The notes below the pieces were generated by a model. That model saw nothing but the letters and a program-made list of their open reading frames with translations, did not search any database and had not been told where the DNA came from. Positions 34,048-42,727 of a stretch of 58,424 nt of DNA are shown here, piece after piece. Source of the stretch: an uncultured Chthonomonas sp. (lineage in GTDB: Bacteria; Armatimonadota; Chthonomonadetes; Chthonomonadales; CAJBBX01); the NCBI GenBank assembly GCA_903885605.1, contig CAISJD010000071.1:1-58424 (forward strand), given 5' to 3'. How positions within the stretch are numbered: position 1 is the stretch's first letter; each line of letters begins with the position of its first letter. Made by a program: the position numbers and the translations under genes.

Positions 34048-35244
34048 CTACCAGACTGCGGGGAACCGCAGGTGCGCCGGCGTCCTGGCCATGTAGTACG
34101 TAATATGCCCCTGTACGGTCCCGGCCTCGGTTGGCGCCTTGGGCTCCACCGTATAGGACGCACGGGCGGTCTGGCCGGAGGCCAACGACCCGAACGAACT
34201 CTCCACGGAGGGCGATAGATCGGCGCCTTCGGGACCGGTGACCCAGAGCCGCACGTTCCTAACCGTACGTCGGCCCCGGTTGGTTACCGATACAGACACG
34301 GACAGATTACCCTGCTCGCGAGGGTTGGCCTCGACCTGGACCGCGAGACCCAGGGCGGCGGCGCTACAGACGCCCATGCAGGCCTGTGCCCGCGCGATGG
34401 CGGCGCCCAGTGCCTGCGCCGCGTCGGAGCCCGGCGACGTGGCGCCGGAGGCATTTCGGGTGACCGACTCCAGGAAGGCCAGGTGCAGTAGCGCCCCATG
34501 CGCCTGCTCCAGAAGCCGGTCCGCGGCAAGGCGGCCCTGCCCCCGGCCGATGGCGCCCATGCGGCTGCAGGCGGCCCGGACGCTGGCGGCGCCCTTGCGC
34601 GCCTGGCTCGCGGCACGGGGGGCGGCAGGCCTCCAGGAGGCGGCCACCTCGGCGGCGCACTGGGCTGCCGTCTTGCCCCAGTCGGTGAACCGGAATATGG
34701 CCTGGTCGCCGGGTCGTAGCTCGACGCCGCGGCCACGGTCGCGCGGGACGGAGGATGCGTAGGTGAACATGGGGCCTGGTGATGCCGGCGCGGCGGCGTC
34801 GGCCGGGATCCTGAGCAGGTCGGACGAGGAGGGCCCGGCGGGGCACGCAGCCTGCACCCATACGGTAGCCGGTCCGGGGAGGTCATTCCTCACAAGTGTG
34901 AGCAGCGTTGGGCCGACCTGCACCGATGCCACGCAGACGCCCGGGTTATCGCACCAGACCTGCACCGGCGGGCCGTCAAGCTTCTGCCACCAGCCGAGGC
35001 GCCACTCGGCCTGCGGGCTCACGATCGATGGGCCCAGGACGCTGGCGGGCGTCAGGGAAGGGGCGTGACCACCGGGCGGACCGAGCCGGATATGCACCGC
35101 CTCGGGCTTGGGCGCTTCCGTTATGGGCTGCACGGGGTCTTGCTTCTGTGCAGGAAGGGCGGTAAATGCTGCCGTGGCGCCGGCGGAGGCGATCAGTGCG
35201 CCTATCGCCCGGATGGGCCGGGCTAAGAGCCTTCGTTCTGGCAA
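34048..35244 (-). CDS. Exported hypothetical protein with CARDB/NEW3-like C-terminal domain
   Basis: 398 residues. An N-terminal signal anchor ([19 protein letters not shown]) is followed by a Pro/Ala-rich segment, a beta-rich region (about 80-190) and a helical region (about 200-290). The C-terminal ~90 residues read as a CARDB/NEW3-type beta-sandwich ([35 protein letters not shown]). I do not recognise the central part. The start overlaps the end of the DUF951 gene by 22 bp, and the Ig-TPR gene follows after 31 bp, so all three are probably one transcript. A role at the cell surface is likely; no activity can be named. Confidence 0.7.
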   Translation of the reverse strand: MPERRLLARPIRAIGALIASAGATAAFTALPAQKQDPVQPITEAPKPEAVHIRLGPPGGHAPSLTPASVLGPSIVSPQAEWRLGWWQKLDGPPVQVWCDNPGVCVASVQVGPTLLTLVRNDLPGPATVWVQAACPAGPSSSDLLRIPADAAAPASPGPMFTYASSVPRDRGRGVELRPGDQAIFRFTDWGKTAAQCAAEVAASWRPAAPRAASQARKGAASVRAACSRMGAIGRGQGRLAADRLLEQAHGALLHLAFLESVTRNASGATSPGSDAAQALGAAIARAQACMGVCSAAALGLAVQVEANPREQGNLSVSVSVTNRGRRTVRNVRLWVTGPEGADLSPSVESSFGSLASGQTARASYTVEPKAPTEAGTVQGHITYYMARTPAHLRFPAVW

Positions 35245-35456
35245 GAGTCCCCTTGCGGCGATGTCGCCGCAGGACGACGCACTTCCCGGACGCGCCGCTC
35301 AAACTCCACGCGCTCCAGAAGCACTCGCCGTCCGCACGTCGCGCACTGCAGGCCGATATCTGCTCCAACCCGGGTGACGGCCCAATCGAAGCCGCCGCAC
35401 GGGTGCTGCTTGCGCAGCGTCGCGGTGTCGCCTGCGTTCACGACCACAAATGCCAT
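35223..35456 (-). CDS. DUF951-family small zinc-ribbon protein
   Basis: 77 residues. The start at 35456 follows AAAGGCGAGACG. It has the DUF951 pattern: an N-terminal beta-strand, then [19 protein letters not shown] and [12 protein letters not shown]. Three cysteines (HPC and CATC) are visible, which could hold a metal. The family is conserved in Firmicutes and some other phyla and is of unknown function. It heads the leftward operon with the two exported proteins, divergent from the radical SAM gene at 35590. The last ~18 residues are an unconserved extension. The link between a cytoplasmic zinc ribbon and exported proteins is unexplained. Confidence 0.85.
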   Translation of the reverse strand: MAFVVVNAGDTATLRKQHPCGGFDWAVTRVGADIGLQCATCGRRVLLERVEFERRVREVRRPAATSPQGDSCQNEGS

Positions 35457-35589
35457 CGTCTCGCCTTTCGAAACGCTGCATTCTAGCACATCTGCATACC
35501 GGCTTCTGCCGCGGTTGGTTCCCTGAGGGCTCGTGTGCGCGGGCCGTGCTACCCTAATGGCGCCCAATGCCGCCAGAGGAGCCGCCGCC

Positions 35590-36894
35590 ATGTCGGACCG
35601 CGAGCCCTACGCCTTCCACGTGATGACGAAGCCGATCGGCCCCATCTGCAATCTCGACTGCGCCTACTGCTTCTACCTCGAGAAGGAGGCGATCTACTCC
35701 GGCAACCGCCGCTGGGCCATGCCCGACGAGGTGTTGGAGGCGTACATCCGCGACACCATCGCGGCCACGCAGACGCCCGAGGTGGCCTTCGCCTGGCAGG
35801 GCGGCGAACCCACGCTACTCGGCGTCCCCTTCTTCCAACGTGTGGCCGAGCTGCAACGGCTCTACTCCGACGGCAGGCCCATCTCCAACGCCATCCAGAC
35901 CAACGGGACGCTGCTGGACGACGACTGGTGCCGGTTCCTTCGCGACGAGCAGTACCTGGTGGGCCTCAGCCTGGACGGCCCGCGGGACCTGCATGACACC
36001 TACCGGGTCGATAAGCAGGGGCGCCCCAGCTTCGATGCCGTATGGCGCGGGCTGGAGCTGCTGAAGATGCACGAGGTGACCTTCAACACGCTGACGGTGG
36101 TGAACCGGGCCAACTCGGAACGGCCGCTGGAGGTCTACCGCTTCCTGCGGGAGGTGGGTTCCGGCTTCATTCAGTTCATCCCGCTGGTGGAGCGCGCCCT
36201 GCCGGACGCGGGGCCCCACGGGTTGGCCTCGCCGCTGGCGCCCGGCGACGCCGTGACGGAGTGGAGCGTGCGGCCCGAGGCCTTCGGCGCCTTCCTCGTG
36301 CGGGTCTTCGACGAGTGGGTGCGCCACGACGTCGGCAAGGTCTTCGTGCAGACCTTCGATGTGACGCTGGGCAACTGGATGCGGCTGGGGTCGGCGCTCT
36401 GCGTCTTCGCGGAGGAGTGCGGCCGAGGGCTGGCGCTGGAGCACAACGGCGACCTCTACGCCTGCGACCACTACGTCTACCCTGAGTACCGCCGCGGCAA
36501 CATCATGGAGGCTTCCCTGGCGCAGCTGGTCCGTACGCCTGAGCAAGTCCGGTTCGGCCGCGACAAGCGCGACTGCCTGCCGGCCCAATGCCGCTCCTGC
36601 GACGTGCTGCACCTCTGCAACGGGGAGTGCCCCAAGCACCGCTTCCAGCGCGCAACCGACGGCGAGCCGGGGCTCAACTACCTCTGCGCCGGGTACCAGC
36701 GTTTCTTCCGCCACGTCGGCCCTGCCATGGAGGCGATGGCCGCCCTGCTTCGCCAGGGCCGCGCACCGGCTGAGATCATGGCCCGGCAACGCGACGCGGA
36801 CCGGGCCGCCCTCCGCACGGTGGGCCGCAACGACCCCTGTCCCTGCGGAAGCGGGCGCAAGCACAAGCACTGCTGCCTCCGCTCGACGCCCTGA
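35590..36894 (+). CDS. Anaerobic sulfatase-maturating enzyme-like radical SAM protein with SEC-C tail
   Basis: 434 residues. ATG at 35590 is preceded by AGAGGAG. The radical SAM cluster motif CNLDCAYC starts at C20 (CX3CX2C), followed by WQGGEPTLLG and LSLDGP. The C-terminal SPASM-type cysteines (CDHYVYPEY, CRSCDVLHLCNGECP) bind two auxiliary clusters, as in anSME, which converts an active-site Cys or Ser of sulfatases to formylglycine. A SEC-C zinc motif (NDPCPCGSGRKHKHCC) ends the protein, an uncommon but known addition. No sulfatase gene is in the window, so its clients lie elsewhere or it modifies another protein. Confidence 0.9.
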   Translation: MSDREPYAFHVMTKPIGPICNLDCAYCFYLEKEAIYSGNRRWAMPDEVLEAYIRDTIAATQTPEVAFAWQGGEPTLLGVPFFQRVAELQRLYSDGRPISNAIQTNGTLLDDDWCRFLRDEQYLVGLSLDGPRDLHDTYRVDKQGRPSFDAVWRGLELLKMHEVTFNTLTVVNRANSERPLEVYRFLREVGSGFIQFIPLVERALPDAGPHGLASPLAPGDAVTEWSVRPEAFGAFLVRVFDEWVRHDVGKVFVQTFDVTLGNWMRLGSALCVFAEECGRGLALEHNGDLYACDHYVYPEYRRGNIMEASLAQLVRTPEQVRFGRDKRDCLPAQCRSCDVLHLCNGECPKHRFQRATDGEPGLNYLCAGYQRFFRHVGPAMEAMAALLRQGRAPAEIMARQRDADRAALRTVGRNDPCPCGSGRKHKHCCLRSTP

Positions 36895-36911
36895 ACCTGC
36901 CCGACGCACCG

Positions 36912-36941
36912 CGGGCCGGACCCCTTGCGGAACCCGGCCCG
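36912..36941. terminator. Bidirectional terminator-like hairpin
   Basis: CGGGCCGG at 36912-36919 pairs with CCGGCCCG at 36934-36941. It lies midway between the convergent radical SAM and FKBP genes. There is no T-tract on either side. Confidence 0.45.
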
Positions 36942-36975
36942 TGGCGACCGTCGAGGCGTGCGGCGGAGCCTGCGG

Positions 36976-37572
36976 TTACGGCTTCAGCGGCTTGATGTCC
37001 AGCATCTCCATGTCGAAGACGAGCGTGGCGTTGGCCGGGATCTTGCCCATACCGGCGGGGCCATAGCCCAGCTCCGGCGGGATGGTGACCTTGCGCTTGC
37101 AGCCTTTGCGCATGGTGCCGACGGCCAGTTCCCAGCCTTTGATGACCTGTCCTGAGCCATACATGAACTCGAAGGGCTCGCCGCGGTCACGGCTGGAGTC
37201 GAACTTCGTGCCGTCAGTCATGGTGCCGGTGTAGTGCAGCACCACGGTATCGCCGGGCTTCGGCAGGTCGCCCGACCCCGGCGCGAGGTCCTCGATCTTC
37301 AGGAGCTTGTACATCTCCTTATCGTCGGACGTCGCCTGAGTCGCCTTGGCGGACTGGCCCGCGGGCATGCCCTCACCCTCGTGTCCGGCCTCGGCCTCGT
37401 GTCCGGCCTCGCCTTTGTGTGCGTCCGGCCCTTCGCCCTCGTGCGTATGCGGCGCCGTGGAGTAAGGACCCATCTCCTTCTTGGCGGCCTCATTGGCGCT
37501 GTTGCTGAGCGAATACAGGGCGCCGATAATGACAATGACTAGGACGGCGATGCCGATCCTTACCCGTAGCAT
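36976..37572 (-). CDS. Membrane-anchored FKBP-type peptidyl-prolyl isomerase with His-rich linker
   Basis: 198 residues. A hydrophobic N-terminus ([18 protein letters not shown]) anchors or exports the protein. Residues about 42-68 are a His/Glu/Gly-rich linker ([19 protein letters not shown]) with five histidines. The FKBP domain fills about 95-198: [35 protein letters not shown], and [11 protein letters not shown]. Active-site aromatics expected of FKBPs are present. It folds exported proteins by proline isomerisation; the linker could bind metal. It is last in the leftward operon that starts near 41501, 48 bp after the PLP gene. Confidence 0.88.
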   Translation of the reverse strand: MLRVRIGIAVLVIVIIGALYSLSNSANEAAKKEMGPYSTAPHTHEGEGPDAHKGEAGHEAEAGHEGEGMPAGQSAKATQATSDDKEMYKLLKIEDLAPGSGDLPKPGDTVVLHYTGTMTDGTKFDSSRDRGEPFEFMYGSGQVIKGWELAVGTMRKGCKRKVTIPPELGYGPAGMGKIPANATLVFDMEMLDIKPLKP

Positions 37573-37620
37573 TCAGACCTCCGGTGGCTTGTTATGGTGT
37601 GCGCTTGGTGCGCGATGCGA

Positions 37621-38616
37621 TCAGGCTTGGCCGGCGGGGCGCACCAACGCATCGATTATGATTGCGTCGGCGGCGAAGAGCGACGGCTCACCCCCTGTAT
37701 GTATGAATACCACACGCCGGCCGTCGAAGGCTCCCTTGTGGGCCAGGTCGATTAGGCCGGCCATGGCCTTGCCGGTATAGACCGGATCCAGAACGATGCC
37801 TTCCTGGCGGTAGACCTGCCGAATGGCCTGGATGCACTCCGGTGTGGCGATGCCGTACCCCTCGCCCACGTAGTCAGCCACCAGCGGCACGTCTTCGGGA
37901 GCGCAGCCATAGGAGAACCCTCGCGCCTGGGCGGCGTCGCGCGCGACGAACGAGATGCCTTCGGCTGCGCCCTCGTCGGCGTCCACCCGAATGCCCATCA
38001 CGCCCACGTCGAGGCCCGCCACGTGGCGGCCGGCAAGCAGGCCGGCCATGGTGCCTCCGCTGGAGGTGGCAAAGAGCAGCGTGGTGGGCCGAGGAGGCAG
38101 GGCCGCAAGTTGCGCCGCCAGTTCAGCCGTCGCATCGACGTAGCCCTGCGCCCCGATGGCGTTGGATCCGCCGATTGGGATGACGTAGGCGGTCCTGCCG
38201 CTCTCGCGGAGCCGGGAGACGAGGGCGGTGATCGCGCCGCGCCGCTCCGAAACCGAGCTGATCTTGTGGACGCGGGCGCCCGCGAGCTTGTCCAGCAGCA
38301 GGTTGCCCCGGGCGGGGCCGTCACCGTCGGCGCTGTTCAGTATGAGGTGGCACGCCAGGTTGTGACGGCACGCTGCGGCGGCGATGACGCGCACGTGGTT
38401 GGACTGCTCGGAGCCCAGCGTAATGATGGCATCGGCGCAGGAGTGCAGGGCGTCGGCGATGAGGTACTCCGCCTTTCGCACCTTGTTCCCGCCCATGCCG
38501 AAGCCGGTCAGGTCGTCGCGCTTGACCCAGATGTCGGCCCCGACGGCGCGGGAGAGCACGTCGAGCCGGTGTAGCGGTGTGGGCAACTGGGCAAGCGGCG
38601 TTCGGTCTCTGTGCAT
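37621..38616 (-). CDS. PLP-dependent D-cysteine desulfhydrase/ACC-deaminase family enzyme
   Basis: 331 residues. ATG at 38616 follows CAGGAG; an in-frame upstream ATG at 38697 would overlap the next gene. The fold is tryptophan-synthase-beta-like. IWVKRDDLTGFGMGGNKVRK carries the PLP lysine, GSEQSNHVRVIAAAA binds substrate and FATSSGGTMAGLL binds phosphate. Relatives are D-cysteine desulfhydrase, ACC deaminase and L-cysteate sulfo-lyase. The substrate cannot be told apart from sequence; cysteate lyase would fit sulfonated compounds. It sits in the dehydrogenase/isomerase operon, 64 bp after the second MDR gene. Confidence 0.85.
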   Translation of the reverse strand: MHRDRTPLAQLPTPLHRLDVLSRAVGADIWVKRDDLTGFGMGGNKVRKAEYLIADALHSCADAIITLGSEQSNHVRVIAAAACRHNLACHLILNSADGDGPARGNLLLDKLAGARVHKISSVSERRGAITALVSRLRESGRTAYVIPIGGSNAIGAQGYVDATAELAAQLAALPPRPTTLLFATSSGGTMAGLLAGRHVAGLDVGVMGIRVDADEGAAEGISFVARDAAQARGFSYGCAPEDVPLVADYVGEGYGIATPECIQAIRQVYRQEGIVLDPVYTGKAMAGLIDLAHKGAFDGRRVVFIHTGGEPSLFAADAIIIDALVRPAGQA

Positions 38617-38680
38617 GGGGTTCTCCTGTGCCGTCCGTATGCCGCCCCGCCGTGCGGCTCTGATCCTCAGGCGGGCTGCG

Positions 38681-39652
38681 CTATGCCCATGGGTCAAGCA
38701 GGACCTTGATGGCCTCCTGCTTCTCGAGCAGGTCGATGCCCTCGGCGTACCTTGCCAGGGGCAGCGTATGCGTCACGAGCGCGGCAAGGTCCAGCTTGCC
38801 GGCCTCGATGAGCGAGACGGCATACTGCGCCGCCTCTAGATGGTGGCCGCGGTACCCGCAGAGCCGCAGCCAGCCGTAGTGATGCGGTGCGAAGGTGTAC
38901 TCCTCGCGCTGCACGCCGAAGAGGGCCACGACGTCGAGCGTCAGGTCCATCAGGAGCTGTACTGAAGCCCTGGCGCCGACGCAGTCGATGCCGCAGTCGA
39001 GGCAGGTGCCGCTGGGCCGCCGCGGGAACTGGTCCGCGGGCAACTCGCGCGGGTCGTGGGCCGAGGCGGCGCCCACCTCCAGCGCCTTGGCTCGGCGGGC
39101 GGGCGAGAGGTCGAAGCCGACCACCTCGCGGGCGCCCTCGGCCAGCGCCATCTGCACCGCCACGAGCCCGGCCGGGCCCAGGCCCATGACGCCGAAGCGG
39201 CGGCCGCGGACGGCGTCCATCTCCTTCAGCATGAGGAAACTGGCGCCGACGCACATGGCCAGCTCGACCGGCGCCGTAGCCGCGGCGGGCAGACCCTCGG
39301 GCACCTTGATGAGGTGGCCCTCGGGCCGAACCGCATACTGCGCGTAGCATCCCGCCACGTCGTGGCCCGGGTCGCGCCAGACGCTCACGCGGTCGCCGAC
39401 CCGCAGGCCCGCAACGCCGTCGCCCACCTGCTCGATACGTCCGGTGGCCTCATGGCCGGGCTGGCCGGGCGTGTAGGGGTAGTGGAACTGATGTCCCACG
39501 AACATGGGCTCGTTGTGGCGCAGGTGGAGGTCCCACTGTGGGCAGGTGGTGACGCCCTCGATGCGGACCAGCGCCTCGCCGGGGCCGGGCTGGGGCACGG
39601 GGACGTCGAGAAGCTCCGCCTGCCTGCCGCTGCCGATGCTGAGTATCTTCAT
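38681..39652 (-). CDS. MDR-family alcohol/sugar dehydrogenase, zinc-type
   Basis: 323 residues. The start MKILSIGS at 39652 follows CAAGGCAAG and is preferred over ATG at 39667. A GroES-like N-domain has TTCPQWDLHL and PGQPGHEATG (Cys and GHE zinc-ligand positions), then the Rossmann motif GVMGLGPAGLVAVQMA with FDLSPARR. The structural-zinc four-cysteine loop is absent. Such enzymes oxidise polyols or sugars with NAD(P). It lies 31 bp after another MDR gene, in a likely operon with a sugar isomerase-type barrel. Confidence 0.87.
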   Translation of the reverse strand: MKILSIGSGRQAELLDVPVPQPGPGEALVRIEGVTTCPQWDLHLRHNEPMFVGHQFHYPYTPGQPGHEATGRIEQVGDGVAGLRVGDRVSVWRDPGHDVAGCYAQYAVRPEGHLIKVPEGLPAAATAPVELAMCVGASFLMLKEMDAVRGRRFGVMGLGPAGLVAVQMALAEGAREVVGFDLSPARRAKALEVGAASAHDPRELPADQFPRRPSGTCLDCGIDCVGARASVQLLMDLTLDVVALFGVQREEYTFAPHHYGWLRLCGYRGHHLEAAQYAVSLIEAGKLDLAALVTHTLPLARYAEGIDLLEKQEAIKVLLDPWA

Positions 39653-39682
39653 GCTCTTGCCTTGCATAGGGTGAGTACGGCT

Positions 39683-40678
39683 CTACCAGTCCAGGATGAC
39701 GCCCAGGACGGGCTCCGTGCGGTTGAGGACGAGATCGAACGCGGCCCCGGCCTGCTGCACCGGGAAGCGGTGCGTGACCAGGTGATCGGTCCGGAGGACG
39801 CCCCGGGCCAGCAGGTCCAGCGTGGCGTCCATGCGGTCCTGCGCCCAGCCGGACGGCGAGTGGAGGGTCAGCTCCCAGTTGCGCATCTTCTGGATGTCCA
39901 CCTTGCCTTTGTGGCCGTAGAAGCCCGCCGAAGAGAGGTGGCCGTTGTGGCGCATGGCCGGGAACAGAGCCTCCAGCAGCCCGAGGTCTCCCACAGTGTC
40001 CGCCACCACCTGCAGGCCCTCGGGCGCCCAGGCTCGGGCAGCGGCCACGACGTCGGCGCTGCGCTCGTTCACCAGCGCGTCGCCGTCGGCCTTGTCCCAG
40101 AGGGCCAGACGCTCCTCGTGGCGGCCCACCATCATCACCCGCGCGCCGCGGTGGCGCAGCGTCTGGGCGGTCCAGTGTCCCACCATACCGTCGCCGATCA
40201 CCAGCGCGGCCTCGCCCGGCGAGACGCCGACGCGGGCGCCGGTGTTGTAGCCCACCTGGGTCAGCACCAGGCCCGACGCATGCCACGGCTCCAGCCCTGC
40301 GGGGAGCTTCCAGATCTGCGACTTGTGGGCCACGCAGGGCGAGATGTGCCCGGCGAAGGGGTAGAACATCCCCTCCACGGAGCCCATGGTGCAGAAGACG
40401 CCCTCGCCCACGTCGATGCCCGAGGCATTGGCGCCGACCCACTCCACGATCCCAACCTTCTGATAGCCGGAGATGTGCGGGAAGGGCATCGGGTCCGTCT
40501 CGGAGCGCGGCGTGTCGCCGGCGATCCGCTCGCCCCGGATGAAGGAGCCCTCGGTGCCGTTGCTGATCCACGAGTGCGTGACGCGGACCACTACGTCGTC
40601 CGGCCCGGGCTCGGGCGTCTGGACGGGCTGATACTCGACCTTCCATGGCGCCACGGCCACGGCTGCATACGCTTGCAT
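39683..40678 (-). CDS. MDR-family dehydrogenase, apparently zinc-independent
   Basis: 331 residues. The GroES-like domain starts MQAYAAVAVAPWKVEYQPVQ and continues with ISNGTEGSFIRGERI and HISGYQKVGIVEWVG; the usual catalytic Cys and GHE pair are replaced (NGTEGS, SGYQKV). The cofactor domain has LVIGDGMVGHWTAQTLRHRG and MMVGRHEER. Loss of the zinc ligands is shared with BchC-like and quinone-oxidoreductase-like MDRs. It is second in the leftward operon, 22 bp after the TIM-barrel gene. The ribosome binding site is weak (GGGGAAC). It may act on an activated, for example keto-sugar, substrate. Confidence 0.82.
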   Translation of the reverse strand: MQAYAAVAVAPWKVEYQPVQTPEPGPDDVVVRVTHSWISNGTEGSFIRGERIAGDTPRSETDPMPFPHISGYQKVGIVEWVGANASGIDVGEGVFCTMGSVEGMFYPFAGHISPCVAHKSQIWKLPAGLEPWHASGLVLTQVGYNTGARVGVSPGEAALVIGDGMVGHWTAQTLRHRGARVMMVGRHEERLALWDKADGDALVNERSADVVAAARAWAPEGLQVVADTVGDLGLLEALFPAMRHNGHLSSAGFYGHKGKVDIQKMRNWELTLHSPSGWAQDRMDATLDLLARGVLRTDHLVTHRFPVQQAGAAFDLVLNRTEPVLGVILDW

Positions 40679-40700
40679 GGTGCTGGTTCCCCGGTACGGA

Positions 40701-41501
40701 CTAGATGTTGGCGTGCATCCAATCGGCGCACTTCTTGTAGCCGATGTCGGTGGGCTCCTGCCCCTCGTACTCGGCGCACCAGACGCCGTCGTAGCCTACT
40801 TCGTGCAGGCACTTCACGGCGCAGGCCAGGTCGATCTCGCCCTCGCCCAGCGCCGCGCCCACGTACTCGCCGCGTGAGCCCGTGCCGTCCTTCATGTGCG
40901 TGTGGAAGGTGTGCTTGGCCAGCATGGCGTAGAAGCGGTTGATCTCCGGCACGCTGTGGCCGAACCAGCGGTAGTTCATCGTATCGAGGTTCACGCCGAC
41001 GCAGGGCGAGCCAACCGCCTGGATGATGGCCAGCTGCCGGTCGCCGTCGTTGGTGCACCAGCCATGGTTGTCCATGGCAAACTTGATGCCGTTGGCCTCG
41101 CCGAACTCCGCCAGCCGCTTGAAGCAGCCCGCGATGGCATCGACCCACTTCTCCTCGGGCACCGAGTCCTTCGGCTGGCCGCCCTCGGTGCGGATGACGG
41201 AGGTGCCGAGGATCTTCGCCAGGCCGCAGATGCGCTTCATGCGCTCGACCTGCTCGGCGATCTCACCCTCTTCCAGTACCACAAAGTCGTTCCCCGCGGC
41301 CAGGGCCGACGCCTGCAGCCCGCGGGCCTGCAGCTTGCCGAGGACCTTCTCAGCCTCGGCCTCGGGGTTGGTCACGCCGTTGCCCCAGATATCGCTGATG
41401 GCGACCTCGACGAAGGAGAAGCCCGCTCCGGGGCAGTAGTCGAGGAACTGCTCGAAGTCGAACTGGGGGAAGTTGTAGTGGATCACGCCGATCTTGGCCA
41501 T
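40701..41501 (-). CDS. Sugar phosphate isomerase/epimerase family TIM barrel (AP-endonuclease-2-like)
   Basis: 266 residues from ATG at 41501 with AGGAG upstream (longer in-frame starts lack a site). Family features: an N-terminal IGVIHYNFPQFDFEQF, then KFAMDNHGWCTNDGDR and VGVNLDTMNYRWFGH, and HTFHTHMKDGT, supplying the Glu/Asp/His metal ligands of xylose isomerase-type barrels. Members isomerise or epimerise sugars or act as 3-keto-glycoside C- or O-glycoside lyases. It is the first gene of the operon running to 36976, divergent by 145 bp from the DUF1080 gene, and therefore likely co-regulated with it. Confidence 0.9.
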   Translation of the reverse strand: MAKIGVIHYNFPQFDFEQFLDYCPGAGFSFVEVAISDIWGNGVTNPEAEAEKVLGKLQARGLQASALAAGNDFVVLEEGEIAEQVERMKRICGLAKILGTSVIRTEGGQPKDSVPEEKWVDAIAGCFKRLAEFGEANGIKFAMDNHGWCTNDGDRQLAIIQAVGSPCVGVNLDTMNYRWFGHSVPEINRFYAMLAKHTFHTHMKDGTGSRGEYVGAALGEGEIDLACAVKCLHEVGYDGVWCAEYEGQEPTDIGYKKCADWMHANI

Positions 41502-41646
41502 GGTCGATCTCCTCTCATGCAGCCGGCATCCGTCCGGTCCACCCATGTTCACCGCGCCGCGCTCGACTTCCTGCGCGTGGGCGCGTGTCGCCTGCAAGCG
41601 GTACACTTCCGCCAGTGCCTCGAAACCGGAAAGGGAGGAACAAGAT

Positions 41647-42453
41647 ATGTCGCGATCCTGGATCGGCGCGGCGCTGGCCGCACTGGCCTGCGGGGCCGCT
41701 TCGGCGCAGACGCCCGCCAAGCCCGCCGAGCGGTGGATTCCGCTCTTTAACGGCAAGAACCTGAGTGGCTGGACGCCCAAGATCAAGGGCTACGCGCTGG
41801 GCGAGGACCCGCTCAAGACCTTTCGGGTGGAGAACGGGGTCATCAAGGCATCCTACAGCGAGTACGGCCAGTTCAACGAGCGGTACGGGCACCTCTTCTA
41901 CAAGACGCCCTTCTCGGCCTACGTGCTGCGCGTGGAGTACCGGTTCGTGGGCGATCAGTGCCCCGGCGGCGCGGGCTGGGCGTTCCGCAACAGCGGCGCC
42001 ATGCTCCACTGCCAGGATCCGAAGACCATGCGCAAGGACCAGGACTTCCCGGTGAGCATCGAGGCGCAGCTGCTGGGCGGTGACGGCACGGGCCCGCGCT
42101 CCACCAGCAACCTCTGCACGCCCGGCACCAACGTGGTCTACCAGGGGAAGCTGCATACGCCGCACTGCACCAACTCCAGCTCGAAGACCTACGATGGCGA
42201 CCAGTGGGTCACCGCGGAGTTTGAGTTGCATGGTTCGGGCAAGGTGGTCCACCGGGTGAACGGCCAGGTCGTGCTGGAGTACGAGCAACCTCAGCTGGAC
42301 CCGAACGACGGCGACGCCGCGTCCCTGATGGCCCAGGGCAGCCCCAAGCTGATCGAGGGCGGCTACATCTCGCTGCAGTCCGAGAGCCACCCCGTGGAGT
42401 TCCGCAAGGTGGAGATCCGCCTGCTGTCGCACGGCCCGGCGACGAGGAAGTAA
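41647..42453 (+). CDS. Exported DUF1080 (3-keto-disaccharide hydrolase family) protein
   Basis: 268 residues. ATG at 41647 follows GGAAAGGGAGG and begins a signal peptide (WIGAALAALACGAASA). The domain is a concanavalin-like beta-sandwich of DUF1080 type: WIPLFNGKNLSGWTPK, FRVENGVIKASYSEYG and YVLRVEYRF near the start, and LIEGGYISLQSESHPVEFR at the end. Family members hydrolyse 3-keto-glycosides produced by Gfo/Idh/MocA or similar dehydrogenases. Its divergent neighbour encodes a TIM barrel that could act on the released keto-sugar. The upstream 145 bp contain TACACT at 41602-41607 as a weak -10 candidate. Confidence 0.9.
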   Translation: MSRSWIGAALAALACGAASAQTPAKPAERWIPLFNGKNLSGWTPKIKGYALGEDPLKTFRVENGVIKASYSEYGQFNERYGHLFYKTPFSAYVLRVEYRFVGDQCPGGAGWAFRNSGAMLHCQDPKTMRKDQDFPVSIEAQLLGGDGTGPRSTSNLCTPGTNVVYQGKLHTPHCTNSSSKTYDGDQWVTAEFELHGSGKVVHRVNGQVVLEYEQPQLDPNDGDAASLMAQGSPKLIEGGYISLQSESHPVEFRKVEIRLLSHGPATRK

Positions 42454-42654
42454 GCAACGGGGGAGAGGAGTGCGCTGGAGCCGCCGCTCGGCGGCCCCGG
42501 CGCGCTTAACAGCCGGTGCGCGACCCGCGTCCGCCCGGCCCCTCCCCGTGGCCCGTGCTCCGAGCCGTCGAGGCGGTACATTCCCTATACGGAACCAAGC
42601 CGCGGCGCGTCTCTCAGGATGGAGCGGCGGCGCACTGGCTCTAGCCGTGGCGAG

Positions 42655-42660
42655 TATAAT
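42655..42660 (+). promoter_or_regulatory. -10 promoter element for the DapA-like/Gfo operon
   Basis: A perfect TATAAT lies 67 bp before the start at 42728. No good -35 box is seen at the usual spacing (CTGGCT is at 14 bp). Upstream, TTCC, six bases and GGAA at 42580-42600 form a small inverted repeat. The 274-bp region 42454-42727 holds nothing else recognised. Confidence 0.45.
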
Positions 42661-42727
42661 CCGGTGGCGCCCCTGTCGATGATCTGCAGCGGCCTGGGCG
42701 CCGGCGTGTGGATGGAGGTATCGCACC

